7,547 nucleotides of DNA from positions 1 to 7,547 of the forward strand of contig JAAYXX010000479.1 in assembly GCA_012515695.1 (NCBI GenBank), written 5' to 3'. The stretch comes from Chloroflexota bacterium. Its GTDB lineage: Bacteria; Chloroflexota; Anaerolineae; UBA1429. Every line of letters starts with the position of its first letter. Within the stretch, counting starts at the first letter, position 1. The position numbers were made by a program, and so were the translations under genes. The notes under the pieces were generated by a model, which had not been told where the DNA came from, did not search any database, and saw only the letters and a program-made list of their open reading frames with translations. This document shows, one piece after another, positions 1 through 6,377 of this stretch.

Positions 1-1989
1 CTGCCAGAGGATGTCATTACCAGCGCCCTGGAGACGGATGATCCCCGCCAACTCGCCTACCTCATCGCTACCAGCACGCGCATGGAGATGACGACCCGTC
101 AGCAAATTCTGGAGCTGGATAGCGTCGCCGACAAGTTGCGTATGCTGTTGGGCGTGCTCACCCGCGAAGTCGAAGTGCTCGAATTGGGCAACAAGATCAA
201 ATCCGACGCTCAATCGGGCATCGAGCAGGTGCAGCGCGAGTATTTCCTGCGCGAGCAGATGAAGGCCATCCAGCGGGAACTGGGCGAAGAAGACGAGCAG
301 GCTGCCGAGATTCAGGAGCTACGGCAAAAGATCGAATCCATTGGCATGCCGGAAGAGGCCAAAAAAGAGGCCCTGCGCGAGCTGGATCGCATGAGCAAGC
401 TGCCCGCGGCAGCAGCCGAGTATTCGGTCATCCATACCTACCTGGACTGGCTGACAGATTTGCCCTGGCAGGTTACGACCGAAGACAACTATAATATCGC
501 CGACGCGCGCCGTGTGCTCGATGAAGACCACTATGACCTGAAGCAGATCAAAGACCGCATCATCGAGTATCTGGCCGTGCGCAAGTTGCGCCAGGAACGG
601 TATCTGGCAGAAGCAGAGGAGAACGAGCCGACAGACTATATCAGGCGCGAACGAGAAGGTGTGATTCTGTGTTTTGTGGGGCCGCCTGGCGTGGGAAAAA
701 CGTCCCTCGGGCGGTCTATTGCGCGTGCGCTGGGACGCGAGTTCATCCGGCAATCTCTGGGAGGAGTGCACGACGAAGCAGAAATTCGGGGCCACCGACG
801 CACATATATCGGGGCAATGCCCGGACGGATCATCCAGGCCATTCGACGAGTGGGCACCCGCAACCCGGTATTTATGCTGGATGAAGTAGACAAAATCGGC
901 GCAGACTTTCGCGGAGACCCGGCTTCGGCCCTGTTAGAAGTGCTGGACCCGGAGCAAAACCGCGAGTTCCGAGACCATTACCTGGATGTACCCTTTGATC
1001 TTTCACAGGTGATGTTCGTTACGACCGCCAACGTATTGGACACGATCCCTGCTCCACTGAGAGATCGGATGGAGGTATTACAGCTTTCGGGTTACACGGA
1101 AGATGAAAAGCTCTCCATTGCCAAGGGGTATTTGATTCCGCGACAAATTCGCGAGAATGGTCTCAAGCCGGAAGAAATCGCTTTTGAGGACGCTGCCCTC
1201 CAGCGCATCATCCGAGAGTACACCCGCGAGGCGGGTGTGCGCGAGTTGGAACGACAGATCGGCACCATCTGCCGCAAAGTAGCAGCTCAAGTGGCTGAAG
1301 GTGCTACAGAGCCGGTCATGGTTACCGAACAGGTGGCTGTGGATTATCTTGGCAAGCCGAGTTACTTTTACGAGGCCGCCGAACGGACCCAGGTGCCAGG
1401 TGTAGTTACTGGCCTGGCCTGGACCCCCACCGGCGGAGACATCCTTTTTATCGAAGCTACCAAGATGAAAGGCAACAAGGGATTTACCATTACGGGACAG
1501 TTGGGAGATGTGATGCGCGAGTCAGCGCAGGCGGCACTCAGTTATGTGCGCTCCAATGCAAAGGAACTTGGCATAGACGAGGAGAGCTTTGCCAACCTGG
1601 ATATTCATCTCCATGTTCCGGCGGGGGCAATTCCCAAAGACGGCCCCTCCGCAGGTGTAGCGATGGCCACCGCTCTCGCTTCGCTTATGAAGGGAGAGCC
1701 TGTGAACAGCGAATTGGGCATGACCGGTGAGATTACGTTACGAGGTCAGGTGTTGCCAGTAGGTGGGATTAAGGAAAAAGTGTTGGCGGCCCACCGCGCG
1801 GGGCTGAAAATCGTTAGCTTGCCCCGACGCAACGAAAAGGATTTAGATGAATTACCCGAAGACGTCAAAAGCGAGATGAAATTCATCCTCGTTGACCGAG
1901 TGGAGCAGGTCTTTGAAGCGGCCTTCGGAAACTCGGAAGGTAGTGAAAGTGTCCAGATCGAGAAGGAACAGAGGGAGCCAGGTAAGTAA
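1..1989 (+). CDS. lon: ATP-dependent Lon protease, 5' end cut by window edge
   Basis: Lon is a cytoplasmic AAA+ serine protease that unfolds and degrades damaged and regulatory proteins. The reading frame is open from base 1, so the first in-frame ATGs (82 and 88) are internal. About 662 codons are present. By the spacing in E. coli Lon (784 residues), roughly 130 N-terminal residues are missing. Seen, in window residue numbers: a coiled-coil stretch at about 65–130; Walker A GPPGVGKT at 227–234; Walker B MLDEVDK with D294 and E295; sensor-1 region FVTTANV; and a C-terminal protease domain with catalytic Ser550 in the PKDGPSAG motif and Lys593 in GGIKEK. Their 43-residue spacing matches S679/K722 of E. 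coli Lon. An insert of about 20 charged residues (about 200–222) precedes the Walker A strand. A short charged tail follows the protease domain. The protein appears fully active. Confidence 0.98.
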   Translation: MPEDVITSALETDDPRQLAYLIATSTRMEMTTRQQILELDSVADKLRMLLGVLTREVEVLELGNKIKSDAQSGIEQVQREYFLREQMKAIQRELGEEDEQAAEIQELRQKIESIGMPEEAKKEALRELDRMSKLPAAAAEYSVIHTYLDWLTDLPWQVTTEDNYNIADARRVLDEDHYDLKQIKDRIIEYLAVRKLRQERYLAEAEENEPTDYIRREREGVILCFVGPPGVGKTSLGRSIARALGREFIRQSLGGVHDEAEIRGHRRTYIGAMPGRIIQAIRRVGTRNPVFMLDEVDKIGADFRGDPASALLEVLDPEQNREFRDHYLDVPFDLSQVMFVTTANVLDTIPAPLRDRMEVLQLSGYTEDEKLSIAKGYLIPRQIRENGLKPEEIAFEDAALQRIIREYTREAGVRELERQIGTICRKVAAQVAEGATEPVMVTEQVAVDYLGKPSYFYEAAERTQVPGVVTGLAWTPTGGDILFIEATKMKGNKGFTITGQLGDVMRESAQAALSYVRSNAKELGIDEESFANLDIHLHVPAGAIPKDGPSAGVAMATALASLMKGEPVNSELGMTGEITLRGQVLPVGGIKEKVLAAHRAGLKIVSLPRRNEKDLDELPEDVKSEMKFILVDRVEQVFEAAFGNSEGSESVQIEKEQREPGK

Positions 1990-1993
1990 GGAG
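1988..1993 (+). promoter_or_regulatory. Ribosome binding site overlapping the lon stop
   Basis: AAGGAG overlaps the lon TAA stop (1987–1989) and lies 3 nt before the ATG at 1997. The spacing is tight, but the match to the Shine-Dalgarno core is full. The position suggests that ribosomes finishing lon can restart on the next gene. It also decides the start of the PHP protein at 1997 rather than at the upstream in-frame ATG at 1892, which lies deep inside lon. Confidence 0.7.
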
Positions 1994-1996
1994 AAG

Positions 1997-3763
1997 ATGG
2001 AGTGGCGTCGCGTTGATCTCCATGTGCATACACCCGGCTCGAAAGATTGGCAGGAACCCGACGCCACCTATTTAGACATATTGCGCAAGGCCGAGAGCGA
2101 AGGACTCGACATCCTGGCCTTTACAGATCACAACACCGTGGCCGGTTATGCGGCCATGAGGCAAGAGATCAATGATCTCGAACGATGGGAGGCAAGTGGT
2201 CGCCTCAAGCCAGAGGAACAGGAAAAGCTAGAAGAATACCGGCGGCTGCTGAACAAGATACTCGTGCTGCCGGGGGTTGAACTAACGGCCACTTTTGGCT
2301 TTCACGTCCTGGCGATCTTTGACAGCGAAACCCAGATTCGTACCATCGAGCACATACTGCTCCGGTTGAACGTCCCGTTCGAGTTCCTGGATAAGGGAGA
2401 GACCGAAGTTGGTCCCACGTCCGACGTGCTGACGGCGTATCGCGTGCTGGGAGACGCGGGCGCGCTGGTGATCGCCGCGCACGCCAACACCAGCCACGGC
2501 GTCGCCATGTTCGGGCTGGACTTGGGCGGGCAGACGCGCATCGCCTATACGCAGGACCCAAACCTGGACGCCCTGGAAGTCACGGATTTGGAGAGCAAGC
2601 GGCGGCGCACGACGGCTTCGTTCTTTAACGGCTCCAAGCCACAATACCCCCGTCGGATGCACTGCATCCAGGGGTCTGACGCTCACCGTATCACCGGCAA
2701 CAAGAACACGCTGGGCATCGGCGAGCGCAAGACGGAGGTGCTGCTGCCAGAGGTGAGCTTTGATGCCCTGGCGGCGGTGTTTGCCAGTAACGACTTTGCG
2801 CGGACGCGCCCCTATCGCCGCATGGCAGAGCCTTTTGACTATGTAGAGGCGGCGCGCAAAGAAGGCCCGACCATCGTGCAGAGCTTTCACGAGCAGATGA
2901 CCCGCCGGGGCGGGCGGCTGCACGCCATCGTGCGCGATGTGGTGGCCTTTGCCAACACCAACGGCGGCACGGTGTACGTGGGGGTAAACTCGAACCCCAA
3001 AGTCCCAATCCGGGGAGTGGAAAAGCCCGACGAGGCTATCGCCGAATTGCGCGACGAAACAGAGCGGCTGGTTACTCCGCCGCTGGACATTAACATCAGC
3101 GTGCTCAAGTCGCACGGCAAGAACGTCGTGCGCATAGTCGTTCCCAAAGGGGAGGACATCCCCTACGTTCTCGAAGGCTCTAAAATCTATCTGCGGCAGG
3201 AAGCGGAAACCAGCCTGGCAATGCGTGACGAGATCGTGGCGCTGATCAGGCGCATGGAGCAGGAGGGTGGCCTGGCGCCTGTAGCGCGAGTTACCGAGAT
3301 GCCAGAGCAAGCCGAAATGGCCGAGACGGCCGAAATGGCCGAGGCAATGCCCGCGCCGGTAGAGGAAGCGCAGCCAGAAGCGCCGGAGCGGGCCCAGCCG
3401 GAAACCCTGGCCGCAGAGCCTCCTAGAACGGGCGTCGAGATCGTCGAGTCGGAAGAGCGGCAAGGCGTGATCTATCACACCATGCGCGACCTGCGCGACG
3501 GGAACGAGGTACGCAACGTCAGCCGCGCTTCGGCCCGCCGGTTGTGGCGCTATGCTATCGCCCTCAAAGAGAAAAAGACCTTCCAGGAAGACAAGGTCAA
3601 CTGGCAGGGCGACCTGGGCCTGTGGCACAAGTATTTTCGCGCCGGTCACCCGCATTATGATCTGGTGCAGCGGGGGACCAATGGCGACGCGCATATCTAC
3701 TATGGCGTAACCGAGGCCGGGATTCACGGCCCCTGGAAAGCCGTCGTCGGCCTGGAAGAATGA
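1997..3763 (+). CDS. PHP-domain phosphoesterase fused to an AlbA_2 (Schlafen-like) domain
   Basis: The protein has 588 residues. The start at 1997 has a Shine-Dalgarno and places the PHP domain at the N-terminus. PHP domains are metal-dependent phosphoesterases or nucleases. The metal ligands all appear present: H9 and H11 (DLHVHT), D44 and H45 (TDHN), E95 (GVEL), H103, H162 (AAHAN), D228 and H230 (GSDAH). Residues about 52–90 form a charged helical insert. An AlbA_2 domain follows at about 285–418, recognised by AFANTNGGTVYVGV (317–330) and IYLRQEAET near its end. AlbA_2 domains are associated with nucleic-acid binding. Its opening reads QSFHEQM where many family members have an EFK-type motif. 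A low-complexity Glu/Ala/Pro hinge spans about 420–478, and the last 100 residues (about 489–588) are not recognised. No signal peptide or membrane segment is visible, so it should be cytoplasmic. The substrate is unknown; a role in nucleic-acid or nucleotide metabolism is inference. Confidence 0.9.
   Translation: MEWRRVDLHVHTPGSKDWQEPDATYLDILRKAESEGLDILAFTDHNTVAGYAAMRQEINDLERWEASGRLKPEEQEKLEEYRRLLNKILVLPGVELTATFGFHVLAIFDSETQIRTIEHILLRLNVPFEFLDKGETEVGPTSDVLTAYRVLGDAGALVIAAHANTSHGVAMFGLDLGGQTRIAYTQDPNLDALEVTDLESKRRRTTASFFNGSKPQYPRRMHCIQGSDAHRITGNKNTLGIGERKTEVLLPEVSFDALAAVFASNDFARTRPYRRMAEPFDYVEAARKEGPTIVQSFHEQMTRRGGRLHAIVRDVVAFANTNGGTVYVGVNSNPKVPIRGVEKPDEAIAELRDETERLVTPPLDINISVLKSHGKNVVRIVVPKGEDIPYVLEGSKIYLRQEAETSLAMRDEIVALIRRMEQEGGLAPVARVTEMPEQAEMAETAEMAEAMPAPVEEAQPEAPERAQPETLAAEPPRTGVEIVESEERQGVIYHTMRDLRDGNEVRNVSRASARRLWRYAIALKEKKTFQEDKVNWQGDLGLWHKYFRAGHPHYDLVQRGTNGDAHIYYGVTEAGIHGPWKAVVGLEE
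3311..3346 (+). repeat. 18-bp tandem duplication in the hinge of the PHP protein
   Basis: Two adjacent 18-base units (3311–3328 and 3329–3346) match at 16 of 18 positions, both beginning GCCGAAATGGCCGAG. They encode AEMAET and AEMAEA, residues 439–450. The unit length is a multiple of three, so the frame is kept. This is consistent with slippage in a flexible linker and probably has no function of its own. Confidence 0.75.
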
Positions 3764-3786
3764 GCTTTCCGGGCGAACTCACTAGC

Positions 3787-3790
3787 GGAG
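3787..3790 (+). promoter_or_regulatory. Ribosome binding site deciding a TTG start
   Basis: GGAG lies 7 nt before the TTG at 3798, an ordinary spacing. The next in-frame ATG (3819) has no comparable motif and would remove the first strand of the acetyltransferase fold. Confidence 0.65.
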
Positions 3791-3797
3791 AACGACT

Positions 3798-4214
3798 TTG
3801 CAGATACGCGAGTTCACTATGGCAGATTACCCGGCAGTGTATGCCTTGTGGGAACACGCCGGGCCAGGCGTGGCGCTGCGCCCCTCGGATCAGCCGGAGG
3901 AAGTGGAGAAAAAGCTGACCCGCGACCCAGACCTGTTTTTGGTGGCTGAGGAGGCAGGGCAGGTGGTCGGCGTGATCATGGGGGCCTGGGATGGACGGCG
4001 AGGATGGCTCCATCACTTTGCCGTAGCGGAGGAATATCGCAACCAGGGAATCGGCACGGCGCTGCTGCTCGAAGTCGAGGCTCGCCTGAAAGCCAAGGGT
4101 TGCCTGAAGGTCAACCTGCTGATTCGGCGCAACAACCCGGACGCCAAGCGCCTGTACGAGCGACTGGGTTATCAGGAAATGAGCACCATCATCCCTATGG
4201 GTAAGGACCTGTAG
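3798..4214 (+). CDS. GNAT-family N-acetyltransferase, YpeA-like
   Basis: GNAT enzymes move an acetyl group from acetyl-CoA to an amine. This one has 138 residues, a normal single-domain length. The N-terminus IREFTMADYPAVYALWE is a typical first strand and helix. LFLVAEEAGQVVGVIMGAWDGRRG (46–69) forms the central strands. HFAVAEEYRNQGIGTALL contains the acetyl-CoA pyrophosphate-binding loop RNQGIG (81–86). NPDAKRLYERLGYQ (113–126) carries the conserved Tyr120 that often acts as the general acid. From memory, the layout and many residues resemble E. coli YpeA, whose substrate I cannot state. The TTG start is chosen from its ribosome binding site and because it completes the fold. The gene lies 34 nt after the PHP gene and is probably the last gene of the lon unit. 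The substrate cannot be inferred. Confidence 0.9.
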   Translation: MQIREFTMADYPAVYALWEHAGPGVALRPSDQPEEVEKKLTRDPDLFLVAEEAGQVVGVIMGAWDGRRGWLHHFAVAEEYRNQGIGTALLLEVEARLKAKGCLKVNLLIRRNNPDAKRLYERLGYQEMSTIIPMGKDL

Positions 4215-4229
4215 CCCTTACCCATAGGG
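4193..4229 (+). terminator. Perfect 14-bp inverted repeat over the GNAT stop codon; probable terminator
   Basis: CCCTATGGGTAAGG (4193–4206) is perfectly complementary to CCTTACCCATAGGG (4216–4229), with a 9-nt loop (4207–4215) that holds the TAG stop (4212–4214). The left arm encodes the protein's PMGK residues. No T-run follows, so this is not a textbook intrinsic terminator. It could still end transcription, protect the mRNA 3' end or act as a roadblock. The structure is certain; the function is inference. Confidence 0.6.
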
Positions 4230-4234
4230 CAACG

Positions 4235-4264
4235 TTACCGGCGGACACCTGCTCTGACCGGTGG
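4235..4264 (+). repeat. Direct repeat of a TnACCGGnGG motif, 20-bp period
   Basis: TTACCGGCGG (4235–4244) and TGACCGGTGG (4255–4264) match at 8 of 10 positions and are offset by 20 bp, about two helical turns, in the short gap upstream of the nitrilase pair. Same-face spacing would suit a protein-binding site, but two short GC-rich copies can also arise by chance. Confidence 0.3.
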
Positions 4265-4272
4265 AAACCCTG

Positions 4273-4306
4273 TGAGGAGACGGTCCGTGGCATGGCTGTC
4301 TCCTCA
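4273..4306 (+). promoter_or_regulatory. Hairpin covering the ribosome binding site and start of the first nitrilase gene
   Basis: TGAGGAGAC (4273–4281) pairs perfectly with GTCTCCTCA (4298–4306). The stem can be extended inward by four pairs, two of them G-U, leaving an 8-nt loop (4286–4293). The GAGGAG Shine-Dalgarno (4274–4279) would be buried in the stem, and the ATG at 4292 would sit at the loop edge. Such a fold could hold translation down until it is opened by a ligand, a protein or a change in temperature. The pairing is seen directly; regulation is inference. Confidence 0.45.
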
Positions 4307-5278
4307 ACTATTTCTACCACGATGACACATTCGCAGGCACAAGGGCAACACGCACAGGGGCTATATAATACGCGGGCAGCCGCGTGGCAGGCAGAACCGC
4401 GCTGGATGTCGGCGGGGGAGCTAGAGCAGCGCGGGCTGCGTGTGGCCGCGCTCGCCGCGCAACAAGGGGCGGCCCTGGCGGTCCTTCCGGCGCTGTGGGG
4501 TTGGTCGCCGGTGGGCATGGCCTTGGGGCTGGCGGAAGACGCACCGTTTGGCCTGGAGGCGTTGCGCGCTCAGGGAGTTGGCCCAGCCGAGCTGCGCGCG
4601 GCTTGCCGCGAGGTGGCGGGCGCAGTGTTGGCGGGCTATTGCCGGGCGGCGCGTGAAAGCGGCCTGTGGCTGGTGGGCGGCTCCCTGCCAGAGATAGACG
4701 CGCAGGGCCAGCTTTACCACTCTACGCCAGTGATTGCGCCGGATGGCCGAGTGATGGGCTGGCAGCAGCAAACCCATCTCGCCGATGCCGAGCGCGGGCT
4801 GGAACTGGTCGCCGGGGATAGCCTGACGGTCATCGAGACCCCCGTGGCGCGGCTGGGGCTGTTGCTCGGCGCGGACGTGCGCTATCCCGAAGTGGGGCGC
4901 ATCCTGGGGCTAATGGGCGCGAACGTGCTCGTCCATCAGGGGGCATGGCGCAGCGCGGACGCAAGCGCGAGCCGGGCCGAGTGGATGGCGCGGCTGTGGC
5001 GCGAGGTGCAGGCGAATCAGGTGTTTGGCCTGGAAAGCGACCTGGCCGGGGGCGGCTATCGCGGGCGGGCCGCCGTTTATGCCGTCTGCGAGATGACGGA
5101 CGACAAGAGCGGCATGCTGGCCCAGGCGGACGCGGACGAAGGGGAGGCGCTGGTCGTGGCCGACCTGGATTTCGCCGCCCTACAAGCAGCGGTGGACCAT
5201 TACCCCATCTATGCCATGCTCAACCAGGAGATGTACCGCCGCTATCTCCCCGGCCTGTACGAAAGACAGGGGGAATAG
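4292..5278 (+). CDS. Nitrilase-superfamily pseudoenzyme lacking the Glu-Lys-Cys triad
   Basis: The protein has 328 residues with the carbon-nitrogen hydrolase fold. Strand 1 is at TRAAAWQAEPRW (about 28–39), followed by QQGAALAVLPALWGW, VGGSLPE, TPVIAPDGRVMGW, LLLGADVRYPE, GANVLVHQGAW and ALVVADLDF. Family members hydrolyse amides or nitriles with a Glu-Lys-Cys triad. Here the Glu position (LPAL) is Ala67, the Lys position (QQQTHL) is Gln160, and the Cys position (LLLGAD) is Gly193. The frame is intact and the surrounding motifs are kept, so this looks like a conserved non-catalytic protein rather than a decaying gene. The ATG at 4292 has GAGGAG 12 nt upstream. ATG 4322 is possible but has no ribosome binding site. 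ATG 4406 would remove strand 1. The gene directly abuts a catalytically complete paralogue, so a regulatory or structural partner role is likely but inferred. Confidence 0.88.
   Translation: MAVSSTISTTMTHSQAQGQHAQGLYNTRAAAWQAEPRWMSAGELEQRGLRVAALAAQQGAALAVLPALWGWSPVGMALGLAEDAPFGLEALRAQGVGPAELRAACREVAGAVLAGYCRAARESGLWLVGGSLPEIDAQGQLYHSTPVIAPDGRVMGWQQQTHLADAERGLELVAGDSLTVIETPVARLGLLLGADVRYPEVGRILGLMGANVLVHQGAWRSADASASRAEWMARLWREVQANQVFGLESDLAGGGYRGRAAVYAVCEMTDDKSGMLAQADADEGEALVVADLDFAALQAAVDHYPIYAMLNQEMYRRYLPGLYERQGE
5268..5273 (+). promoter_or_regulatory. Ribosome binding site inside the end of the first nitrilase gene
   Basis: AGGGGG ends 5 nt before the ATG at 5279. The upstream gene's TAG (5276–5278) fills the last three bases of that spacer. 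Stop and start are adjacent, favouring coupled translation of the two nitrilase paralogues. Confidence 0.65.
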
Positions 5279-6376
5279 ATGCAATCCCTGGAACGGGCGC
5301 TGACGGCGCTGGGGAGCAAGCTGCTGCTGACGCGGGTCAATCCCGCCGCCATTCAGCGACAGTTGCAGCGCGAGCGTTACACGCCCGCGCCCCCGCCAGA
5401 CGGTCATCGCGTGCGCGTGGCCGTGGTGCAGTTGGAGGGACGGCTGTTCAGCCGGGCCAGGGATTACGTCGCGCATATCTACCGACTGGTCCATCAGGCG
5501 GTAAGCGATGGCGCACAGTTGGTCGTGTTCCCGGAGGACACGGGTAACTATCCGCTGGCGGGGCTGATACCGGGGCTGGAACGGATTGTCTCAGGCGGAG
5601 GGCAGGGCAGCGCGGCGGAGAACGTTACCAGCGGGCAGGCGCCGGTGTTGGCGCTGTTTCGCCTGCTGGCTCCAGCGGCCCAGCGCGTCTATTCTACCAC
5701 ATTCGCCACGCTGGCGCGCTCGTTTGGCGCGCACATTCTGGCCGGAAGCACCATTACTCGCGACGCTCAGGGGCGCGTCTACAAAGAGGCGCATCTATAC
5801 AGCCCCGATGGTCGCCTGCGGATGACGCAGCGCAAAACACACCTGTTCCCCACCGAAGCCGTCTGGGGGCTGTCTCACGACGACACCATTCAGGTGGTCG
5901 AGACGCCAGTGGGCGCGCTGGCCGCCCCCATTTGCATGGACCATACCTATTTCGAGCCGATTCGCGTGGCCTGGTTGCAGGGCGCGGAGATCATCATAGA
6001 CCCTGCCGCCGACGCAGCCCGCTACAACTTTTGGGCGCAGGCGCGGGGCGTGTGGGGCCGTGTGCAAGAAAGCCCTGCCTATGGCGTGCAGGCTTGCATG
6101 GTGGGGCATATTCTGGGACAAGAGTTCGGCGGGCGCAGCGGCGTCTATGCCCCTCTGGCGCTCACGCCGAAAGGGGACGGGGTCTTGGCCCAGGCCGCAA
6201 CGGGTGATAGCGAAGAGGTGGTGATCGCCGACCTGGACCTGGACGCGATGCGCGCCTATCGTCGAGCGCACGCGCCCAATTGGAATCTGGCGCTCTACCG
6301 CAAATACATCCCGGCCATTTATGCCCGCGCCCCTGGAGAGGCTGGGCAAATGACTGGAAGAAGGGTGATTGATTAG
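5279..6376 (+). CDS. Carbon-nitrogen hydrolase (nitrilase superfamily), catalytically complete
   Basis: The protein has 365 residues. An N-terminal extension of about 44 residues (predicted helical, then Pro-rich) precedes strand 1, VRVAVVQLEG (from 45). The full catalytic triad is visible: Glu86 in VVFPED, Lys186 in QRKTHLF, and the nucleophile Cys219 in APICMDH. Supporting motifs are AGST, YSPDGRL, GAEIIIDPAAD, Glu264 in VQESPAYGV, and GGRSGVYAP. Family enzymes cleave amide, carbamoyl or nitrile C–N bonds through a thioester intermediate. The substrate cannot be read from the sequence. The C-terminus (ALYRKYIPAIYA) parallels that of the upstream paralogue (EMYRRYLPGLYE), supporting a tandem duplication followed by divergence. 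Most family members form dimers or larger assemblies, so a mixed assembly with the upstream protein is plausible. No signal peptide is seen, so it should be cytoplasmic. Confidence 0.93.
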   Translation: MQSLERALTALGSKLLLTRVNPAAIQRQLQRERYTPAPPPDGHRVRVAVVQLEGRLFSRARDYVAHIYRLVHQAVSDGAQLVVFPEDTGNYPLAGLIPGLERIVSGGGQGSAAENVTSGQAPVLALFRLLAPAAQRVYSTTFATLARSFGAHILAGSTITRDAQGRVYKEAHLYSPDGRLRMTQRKTHLFPTEAVWGLSHDDTIQVVETPVGALAAPICMDHTYFEPIRVAWLQGAEIIIDPAADAARYNFWAQARGVWGRVQESPAYGVQACMVGHILGQEFGGRSGVYAPLALTPKGDGVLAQAATGDSEEVVIADLDLDAMRAYRRAHAPNWNLALYRKYIPAIYARAPGEAGQMTGRRVID

Positions 6377-6377
6377 G

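Noticed and set aside
1892..1996. Upstream in-frame ATG (1892) that would extend the PHP protein by 35 residues
   Set aside because: It lies inside lon, the added residues are a frame-shifted reading of the Lon C-terminus, and the ATG at 1997 has a Shine-Dalgarno and directly precedes the PHP motif.
1..2400. Apparently lower GC at third codon positions in lon and the start of the PHP gene than in the rest
   Set aside because: Judged by eye only. The change is gradual and falls inside one gene, so it is not evidence of transfer without a computed GC3 profile.
2282..3727. Long open frame of 481 codons on the minus strand across the PHP gene
   Set aside because: It lies entirely opposite a gene with clear PHP and AlbA_2 motifs. 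Its translation shows no recognisable domain and is rich in Arg, His and Gln, as expected from the shadow of a GC-rich gene.
4364..4369. TATAAT, a perfect -10 box sequence, inside the first nitrilase gene
   Set aside because: No -35-like hexamer is found 16–18 bp upstream and there is no extended -10. It encodes Tyr-Asn just before strand 1 of the protein, and a start downstream of it would lose that strand.
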